Of a stretch of 21,348 nucleotides of DNA, positions 17,001-21,348 are shown piece by piece. The position numbers were made by a program, and so were the translations under genes. Source of the stretch: Sphingomonadales bacterium (lineage in GTDB: Bacteria > Pseudomonadota > Alphaproteobacteria > Sphingomonadales > Sphingomonadaceae). A model generated the notes under the pieces. The model had not been told where the DNA came from and did not search any database. It saw nothing but the letters and a program-made list of their open reading frames with translations. Position 1 is the stretch's first letter, and the number at the start of each line of letters is the position of its first letter. The stretch spans positions 1-21,348 of the forward strand of contig JAIYAA010000154.1 of NCBI GenBank assembly GCA_027489295.1, read 5' to 3'.

Positions 17001-17218
17001 CGGCGATCGGGCTGCTGCCCGCCGCGGTCTCCACCGGCATCGGCAGCCAGGTGCAGAAGCCGCTGGCGCTGGTGGTGGTGGGCGGCATGACGCTCGCGCC
17101 GCTGCTGATCCTGCTGGTGCTGCCGCCGCTGATCCTGAAGTTCTCGCGCCACCGCGGGGCGCATGGCCACACCGTCCGTCGCCACCATGTCGACGGCACC
17201 CCGATGGAGCAGGCATGA
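14048..17218 (+). CDS. RND efflux pump of the CzcA/CusA (heavy-metal) type
   Basis: A 1056-residue proton-driven inner-membrane pump with twelve expected membrane helices and two large periplasmic loops. LDFGLVVDAAVIMVEA (393-408) carries Asp394, Asp400 and Glu407 with the same spacing as the essential CzcA Asp402, Asp408 and Glu415, placing it in the heavy-metal branch. SAAIGFVALFGIAVMDG in the second half is the matching repeat element. The positions equivalent to the CusA methionine triad appear not to be methionine (NLYIRAS, FNAEFYT, DNVEEASSGVKSS), so Cu(I)/Ag(I) transport is unlikely. The C-terminal cytosolic tail (about 1031-1056) holds five histidines. It overlaps the adaptor by four bases and the channel gene by four. 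The substrate could be a divalent metal or an organic compound. Confidence 0.92.
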   Translation: MNRLVEMALRQRMLVLTLLIGMIAAGVLGFLNLNIEAYPDPVPPMVELVTQSDGISAEEMERNVTTPIEVAIAGLPHLTAVRSISLFGLSDVKIQFSYDVTHEQAQQMVLGRLSQLGTLPNNAQPLISPTSPIGEIYRYRLSGPSGYSVMDLKTIQDWVLQRRFKRIPGVIDVTGWGGKLRSYEVQLDRDKLTAHGITVPQVLAAIGKSDSNVGGQTVNFGEQAAIVRGVGLIQSTDAINNVLVGTAGTTPVLLRDVGQVKIGNLPRLGVAGEGQDDDIVMGIVLMQRGAQSLPTINRVKEEIETINTTGILPPGVKIERIYDRSDLISVTTHTVMENLLVGVILIFALQYLFLGDLRSALIVAITIPFALSVAVLILVIQGESANLLSLGALDFGLVVDAAVIMVEAIYRRLADRSQAISEGRIHASHANRFSAILHASSDVSRGIFFAAAIIIASFLPLFTLTGVEGHIFGPMAKTYAYAIAGGLLAAFTVSPVLSALLLPDKLKEVDTWVVRQIRRVLEPAIAFTIANRLLTFGLAGLLVIGSFATIRVLGVEFLPHLEEGNLYIRASLPASISLEAGEDAVNGIRKIIAGYPEVDRVVSTHGRPDDGTDPTGFFNAEFYTPLKPAKEWPAGVTKEKLTAELQAKLAAKYPGVEFEFSQYIQDNVEEASSGVKSSNSLKIYGSDLETLESIANQIKAQMAQVKGVADLGISDSLGQPTVRIDVDRAAAARYGLTPDDINSTVAAAIGGQSSGDLYEKATDRHFPIVVRLDQSQRDDIESIRRIQIGAPSPTGTGLIQVPLSEVAQVKLTSGASFIYREHQERYVPIKFSVRGRDLGGTIAEAQARIAQHVQLPPGYHLEWAGELGNLTNAVNRLEVVVPISLVLILVLLFANFGSIRDTLLAFSVIPMAMVGGVLALALTGTAFSISAAIGFVALFGIAVMDGILIVSTFNQNVNEDMDHEAAMAATVRHSLRPVIMTCLVAAIGLLPAAVSTGIGSQVQKPLALVVVGGMTLAPLLILLVLPPLILKFSRHRGAHGHTVRRHHVDGTPMEQA

Positions 17219-18651
17219 TGCGCCGGTATTCGCTGATCCCGCTTGCCCTGCTCGCCGGCTGTACGGTGGGCCCGCACGACCTGACCAACCCCGTGCCGCT
17301 GCCGCCTGCCCAGGCGCCGGTGACGATCGCCCCGGTGCGCGGCGGCGCGCAGCAGCTGCTCGCCGGCGCGGCGCTGGTGCCGAACTGGTGGCAGGGCTTC
17401 GGCAGCGCGCAGCTGGATGCGCTGGTCGCCCAGGCGCTTGCCCACAACAACGACCTCGCCGCCGCCGAGGCCAATCTCCGCCAGGCGCAGGAACTGGCGC
17501 GGGCGGCTTCGGGCAGCACCGGGCCGCAGGTGGATGCGAGCTATCAGGCCCAGCGCACGCGGATTTCCAAGGCGCTGTCCGGCCCGCTCGCCGACCAGAA
17601 CGACTATCTCTACACGCTGCACACCGCGCAGCTGACCGTCGCCTATCCGCTCGACCTGTTCGGCGCGGGCCGCAACAAGGTGCGCTCGGCGCGGGCGGCG
17701 GCGGCGGTGGCGGCGCACCGGCTGCACGCGGCGCAGGCGACCGCGATCGCCAATCTGGTGCTGGCGGTGATCCAGCACGCCGCGCTCCAGGCGCAGATCG
17801 ACGCGACCCAGGCGGCGATCCGCGACAATCGCGATCTGGTCACCCTGCTCCAAAAGCGCCGTGCGCTCGGCGACATCGGCGAGGCCGATGTGGGCGCGCA
17901 GCAGACCGCGCTCGCCACCATCGAGGCCACGCTGCCGCCGCTGCTCCGTCAGGCGCAGCACCAGGCGGGGCTGATCGCGACGCTGACCGGCCAGGCGCCG
18001 GGCACCGCCACCGCTCTGCCGAGCCTTGCCGATTTGCAGCTGCCCGCCAGCCTGCCGCTCGCGCTGCCGGCGGACATCGTCGCGCATCGCCCCGACGTCC
18101 GCGCCGCCGAGGCGCAGGTGAAGGGCGCGGCGGCGGACGTCGGCTCGGCGATCGCCGCCCGGCTGCCCTCGGTCACGCTGACCGGCAATGCCGGCGGCTC
18201 CGCGACCCGCTTCCTCGACATGTTCAAGGACGGCAATCCGTTCTTCTCGATACTGGGCGGGGTGACCCAGCCGATTTTCCATGCGGGCGAGCTGAAGCAC
18301 CAGCAGCACGCGGCGGAGGCGGCGCTGGAGGAGGCCAAGGCGCAGTACCGCGCGACGGCGCTGCAGGCGTTCCTCGATGTCGACGATGCGATTGCGGGCC
18401 TGCGGACCGATGCCGAGGCGCTCGATGCCGCGGCACGCGCCGAAGCGGCGGCGACGCGCACGCTGGCGATGACCCGGCGGCAGATGGAGCTGGGTGCGCT
18501 GGGCACGCTGCAGCTGCTCAATGCCTCGTCCGCGGCCTCGCAGGCCTCGGTGCAGCTGGTCCAGGCCAAAGGCGCGCGGCTGGCCGACAGCGTCGCGCTG
18601 TTCCTCGCCTCGGGGAGTAAGCCGGCAGATCTTCAAGCCGCCGGGCGCTGA
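17215..18651 (+). CDS. outer-membrane efflux lipoprotein, TolC/NodT family
   Basis: A 478-residue channel protein, the outer-membrane part of the tripartite pump. The short signal sequence ends in the lipobox LLAGC with Cys16, so the mature protein is lipid-anchored. NWWQGFGSAQLDALV (57-71) and the two repeated TolC domains rich in long Ala/Gln helices are typical; the AYPLDLFGAGRN segment (about 142-153) and ADIVAHRPDVRAAEAQVKGA (about 283-302) mark each half. The first ATG (17215) overlaps the pump stop in ATGATGA-like fashion, with GGAG five bases upstream; ATG 17218 is an alternative. It is the last gene of the operon and is followed by a hairpin. Confidence 0.93.
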   Translation: MMRRYSLIPLALLAGCTVGPHDLTNPVPLPPAQAPVTIAPVRGGAQQLLAGAALVPNWWQGFGSAQLDALVAQALAHNNDLAAAEANLRQAQELARAASGSTGPQVDASYQAQRTRISKALSGPLADQNDYLYTLHTAQLTVAYPLDLFGAGRNKVRSARAAAAVAAHRLHAAQATAIANLVLAVIQHAALQAQIDATQAAIRDNRDLVTLLQKRRALGDIGEADVGAQQTALATIEATLPPLLRQAQHQAGLIATLTGQAPGTATALPSLADLQLPASLPLALPADIVAHRPDVRAAEAQVKGAAADVGSAIAARLPSVTLTGNAGGSATRFLDMFKDGNPFFSILGGVTQPIFHAGELKHQQHAAEAALEEAKAQYRATALQAFLDVDDAIAGLRTDAEALDAAARAEAAATRTLAMTRRQMELGALGTLQLLNASSAASQASVQLVQAKGARLADSVALFLASGSKPADLQAAGR

Positions 18652-18659
18652 AGGCATTC

Positions 18660-18687
18660 CCGGCCCCCAGCAGGCGCTGAGGGCCGG
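18660..18687. terminator. imperfect hairpin between convergent genes, probable bidirectional terminator
   Basis: CCGGCCC (18660-18666) pairs with GGGCCGG (18681-18687), and inside it CAGC (18668-18671) pairs with GCTG (18676-18679) around the loop AGGC, with one C/A mismatch between the two stems. It fills most of the 44-base gap between the efflux lipoprotein stop and the GH2 stop, the right place to block both transcripts. No U-run is present on either strand. Confidence 0.55.
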
Positions 18688-18695
18688 ATCGACCG

Positions 18696-21348
18696 TTACT
18701 TCCCCGTCGCCGCGACGGTCGCCGGATTGACGTTCCAGCCGCGCACCGTGAGGTGCGGCACGGCGGTGATGCCCGAGGGGTAGCGCACGCTCAGCACGCG
18801 GTGCTGGCCGGGGAGCAGCGAGACATAGTTGTCGCTGTAATAGGCTGGCAGGATGCGCTTGCCCTCGGCATCGACCAGCGTGAACTTGGCATTCAGCACC
18901 GGCACCGTGCCCTTGTTGGCGACGGTGACGGTGATCGCCTTGTCCTCGCCCTCGATCTTGGGCGTGCTCGCCTGCACCTCCAGCGGCACCGAGGCGAGGC
19001 TGACCAGCGCGCGATAGGCGGTGTCGTCGCGGCCGCGCCAGTAGAAGTTGCGCGAGACAACTGCGCCCTTGGCGTCGCTCAGCGTCAGCTCGACGAGCAG
19101 CATCGGGCTTGCGGCATAGAGCCGGTCTAGCGGCACGGCGTCCAGCGTTGTCACGCGGTTGGCCCTGGCGTCGACCTTGTCGGTGCGCGCGAACAGCTGG
19201 ACATTGTCGAGGCTGACGACGCGGGTCCTGGCGGTCAGCCCGCGCTGGTCGTCGCGGGTTGTGTTGAGCACCACCAGTTGGTTGTCCGGCAGGTTGAGCT
19301 GGATGTGGACCGGCTCCACGGCGGTCTTGGCGCCGTAATAGGAGGCCTGGGTGTCATAGTCCCAGCTGTAGATCTGCCACATGTTCGATGGCCAGGACGG
19401 GTGCGTCATCCACAGCAGGCGGCCGCTGTTCTTGGTCCAGAGATGGCCCAGGAACCCCTCGAACATCGCCTTGTGCGTCTCGAGGTTCATCATCTGCGCC
19501 TTGCGTTCGAAATCCTCGAAGCTCAGAGGCTCGCCGAACATCGTGGTCAGCGCAGTCATGAAGCTTTTGGTGTCGCCGTTCCCGCCGAAATGCCAGTCGT
19601 GATAGGCGAGCGTATCGGAGAGCGGCCAGCGATCCTTGGCCGGCATCGTCGCCGACACCGACTCCAGCGTGGAGAGCGAGGGCGTGCCGGTCTCGACCGA
19701 GAAGCCGGTGGCGAGATCGGTGAAATAGCCCACCGGCGCGCGGTAGTTGTACGGCCCCGAGCCCTGCAGGTTCACCACGTTCGAGCTGCCGGTGTACCAG
19801 CGGGTACCGTCCAGCTCGCGGATCGCCTGATCGAGCCCCTCGTTGAGCGTCGGATAGGGCACGCCCTCGTTGCGGCCGAACCACACGACGATCGAGGGGT
19901 GGTTGCGATAGCGGGCCACCGTGTCGCGCGCGTTCGCCAGGAACAGCGCGGCGTCATCCGGCTCGACCTGGAAATTCTGGGTCGACTGCCAGAAATCGTT
20001 GAGCACCATCATGCCGTTCTCGTCGGCAAGCTCGAAGAATTCCTCTTCGTCGTTGTTGCCCATCCAGTTGCGCAGGATGTTCATGTGCGCTTCGCGCTGG
20101 AGGCGGAAATAGGGGGCGAGCCGCTCGCGGCTGACCTGCTTCATCGCATCGTCCATGCCCCAATTGCCGCCGCGCGCGGCGATCTTCACGCCGTTGACGC
20201 GGATGACGAGATGCGGCTCGGGCAGCGTCTCCTCGGGGATGGCGGTGACCGCCTTCGACGTCTCACCCGCGGGGGTGAGCGATTCCGCCCAGCCGGTGGG
20301 GCTCTGCTTGAGCGCCTCGTGGCGCACGTCGACCAGCTGCTGTCCGGCGAGCGATCCGTCGGTGAGCTGCAGATTGACGCGGCGCAGCTGGCCGACATGA
20401 TCGAACAGCGACAGGTCGTAGCTCACCTCGCGGATACCGAAGCGCAGCGCCCTGGTGTCGCTCGGCTGGCCACCCGCGGCGAGATCGATCTTGAGATCGT
20501 GCAGCGCCGGATCGCCATAGCCGTTCGGCCACCACAGCTTCGGATTGCGCACGGTGAGCTGGTGGAATTCGGACGGCGTGAAACGGACCTCGCCCCTGCC
20601 CGGTGCGGCGGTCACGGTCTTCTCGACCGTCACGTCATCGAACGCGGCGCGGATCGTCACCGGCTGGGCGGTGGCGGCGCGGTTCTCGAACGGCACGGTG
20701 ATGTACACGTCTGCGCTGTCGGTGCGCGGCAGCGGCAGATCGGTCACGACATGCGGGTCGCCGATCTTGACGTCGCCGGTGGCGACCAGCTCGACCGGGC
20801 GCCAGATGCCGGTGTTGCGATCGCGGATGCCGGGGATCCAGTCCCAGCCCTCGGTCGCGACGAAGGTGGGGCCGTCGATGGCGAGCTGGCCGCCATTCTC
20901 GCCGACGCCGGCCTTGATCGACTGTTCGTGCGGGATGCCCGGATGCGGCGGCGGCGAGACGCGGACGGCGATGACGTTCTCGCCGGCGGCAGGCGTGATC
21001 TCAAACTGGCCGCGGATGAAGGCGCCGCGCGTGCCGCCCTGGCGCTGGCCGTTGACCCACACTTCGGACGCATAGTTGATGCCGCCGAACACCAGCGTCA
21101 GCCGCTTGCCCGCAGCCTCGGCCGGCACGGTGAAGCTGGTGCGGTACCAATAGTCCTGCCGCGCCAGGCTTTCGGGGATCTTGAGGTTGTTGAGGCCGTA
21201 ATAGGGATCGGGGTACACGCCGCGATCGACCAGCGTGGTCAGCACCGTGCCCGGCACGGTCGCGGAATACCAGGTGCCTTCGGGCTTGCCGGGGCGCGAG
21301 AGCGTGCCGCCATCGGCGGACACGCCGGGGGCGGCGGCGAGCTGCCAG
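18696..21348 (-). CDS. glycoside hydrolase family 2 enzyme, beta-mannosidase / exo-beta-glucosaminidase-like, 5' end outside window
   Basis: At least 883 residues are visible. The frame is open to the right edge (WQLAAAPGVSADGG), so the true start and any signal peptide lie beyond it; GTG 21323 is an internal codon. The order is a sugar-binding jelly roll (WYSATVPGTVLTTLV, DPYYGLNN, YWYRTSF, VWVNG), an immunoglobulin-like domain (WWPNGYGDPALHDL), then the TIM barrel from about 20200 downwards (GGNWGMDDAMK, NILRNWMGN, NDFWQSTQNF). The acid/base is Glu of WFGRNEG (codon 19868-19866); the nucleophile is probably Glu in FSVETGTPS (codon 19694-19692), resembling the SETSAG site of exo-beta-glucosaminidases more than the EYGFQS of plain beta-mannosidases. 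C-terminal beta domains follow. Family is firm; substrate is not. Confidence 0.9.
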   Translation of the reverse strand, partial: WQLAAAPGVSADGGTLSRPGKPEGTWYSATVPGTVLTTLVDRGVYPDPYYGLNNLKIPESLARQDYWYRTSFTVPAEAAGKRLTLVFGGINYASEVWVNGQRQGGTRGAFIRGQFEITPAAGENVIAVRVSPPPHPGIPHEQSIKAGVGENGGQLAIDGPTFVATEGWDWIPGIRDRNTGIWRPVELVATGDVKIGDPHVVTDLPLPRTDSADVYITVPFENRAATAQPVTIRAAFDDVTVEKTVTAAPGRGEVRFTPSEFHQLTVRNPKLWWPNGYGDPALHDLKIDLAAGGQPSDTRALRFGIREVSYDLSLFDHVGQLRRVNLQLTDGSLAGQQLVDVRHEALKQSPTGWAESLTPAGETSKAVTAIPEETLPEPHLVIRVNGVKIAARGGNWGMDDAMKQVSRERLAPYFRLQREAHMNILRNWMGNNDEEEFFELADENGMMVLNDFWQSTQNFQVEPDDAALFLANARDTVARYRNHPSIVVWFGRNEGVPYPTLNEGLDQAIRELDGTRWYTGSSNVVNLQGSGPYNYRAPVGYFTDLATGFSVETGTPSLSTLESVSATMPAKDRWPLSDTLAYHDWHFGGNGDTKSFMTALTTMFGEPLSFEDFERKAQMMNLETHKAMFEGFLGHLWTKNSGRLLWMTHPSWPSNMWQIYSWDYDTQASYYGAKTAVEPVHIQLNLPDNQLVVLNTTRDDQRGLTARTRVVSLDNVQLFARTDKVDARANRVTTLDAVPLDRLYAASPMLLVELTLSDAKGAVVSRNFYWRGRDDTAYRALVSLASVPLEVQASTPKIEGEDKAITVTVANKGTVPVLNAKFTLVDAEGKRILPAYYSDNYVSLLPGQHRVLSVRYPSGITAVPHLTVRGWNVNPATVAATGK

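Noticed and set aside
13922..17188. Minus-strand open frame of 1088 codons
   Set aside because: It is the mirror of the RND pump gene, with a His/Asp/Arg-rich nonsense composition and no motif.
16624..18657. Minus-strand open frame of 677 codons
   Set aside because: It is antisense to the end of the pump and to the NodT-type lipoprotein gene, both well supported; the protein is low-complexity Arg/Gly-rich.
1..21348. Mobile elements, CRISPR arrays, toxin-antitoxin or phage-defence genes
   Set aside because: No transposase, integrase, direct-repeat array, defence enzyme or composition break could be seen on either strand.

Overview
The window looks like a stretch of chromosome from a GC-rich alphaproteobacterium, most likely a sphingomonad. 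The reasons are the very high GC content, a TonB-dependent receptor with a DIVVTA-type box and an N-terminal STN domain behind a FecI/FecR pair, periplasmic GH97 and GH2 glycosidases, a plant-type glutamine cyclotransferase, and a short GC-rich intergenic palindrome of a kind I associate with this group. The assignment rests on protein style; there is no rRNA in the window. I see no tRNA, rRNA, CRISPR array, insertion sequence, integrase or phage gene, and base composition is even across the window.

Layout. (1) 1-4550, all minus strand: glutamine cyclotransferase, then a secreted GH97 alpha-glucosidase, then an APC-family amino acid permease whose stop codon overlaps (ATGA) the start of mtnP (methylthioadenosine phosphorylase), which runs off the left edge. 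(2) 4551-5101: the only long stretch without a confident gene; it probably holds the promoter and leader of the plus-strand genes, and its left half has codon-like composition. (3) 5102-10623, plus strand: a GT2 glycosyltransferase overlapping a ChbG/HpnK-type carbohydrate deacetylase, then, after 23 bases, an ECF sigma factor, a FecR-type anti-sigma/sigma regulator and a TonB-dependent receptor with a signalling domain. The last three overlap one another and form a complete cell-surface signalling cassette. (4) 10607-12705, minus strand: a response regulator and histidine kinase; the kinase gene overlaps the receptor gene tail to tail. (5) 12816-18651, plus strand: periplasmic adaptor, RND pump of the CzcA/CusA type and NodT-type outer-membrane lipoprotein, joined by start/stop overlaps into one tripartite efflux operon. 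It diverges from the two-component genes across a 110-base gap that carries a perfect small palindrome. (6) 18696 to the right edge, minus strand: a large GH2 beta-mannosidase/exo-beta-glucosaminidase-like enzyme whose N-terminus lies outside the window.

How the parts may work together. The divergent two-component system probably controls the efflux operon. The pump keeps the acidic proton-relay residues of heavy-metal RND proteins but lacks the CusA methionine triad, and the kinase sensor loop has almost no metal ligands, so a copper/silver role is unlikely and the substrate is open. The receptor probably signals its own substrate uptake through FecR to the sigma factor. The glycosyltransferase/deacetylase pair probably adds an N-acetylated sugar to an envelope molecule and then removes the acetyl group. 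In a sphingomonad, glucosamine-containing glycosphingolipid or glucosaminyl-hopanoid are the natural candidates. I found no clearly undescribed system; this pair and the efflux system of unknown substrate are the most interesting leads.
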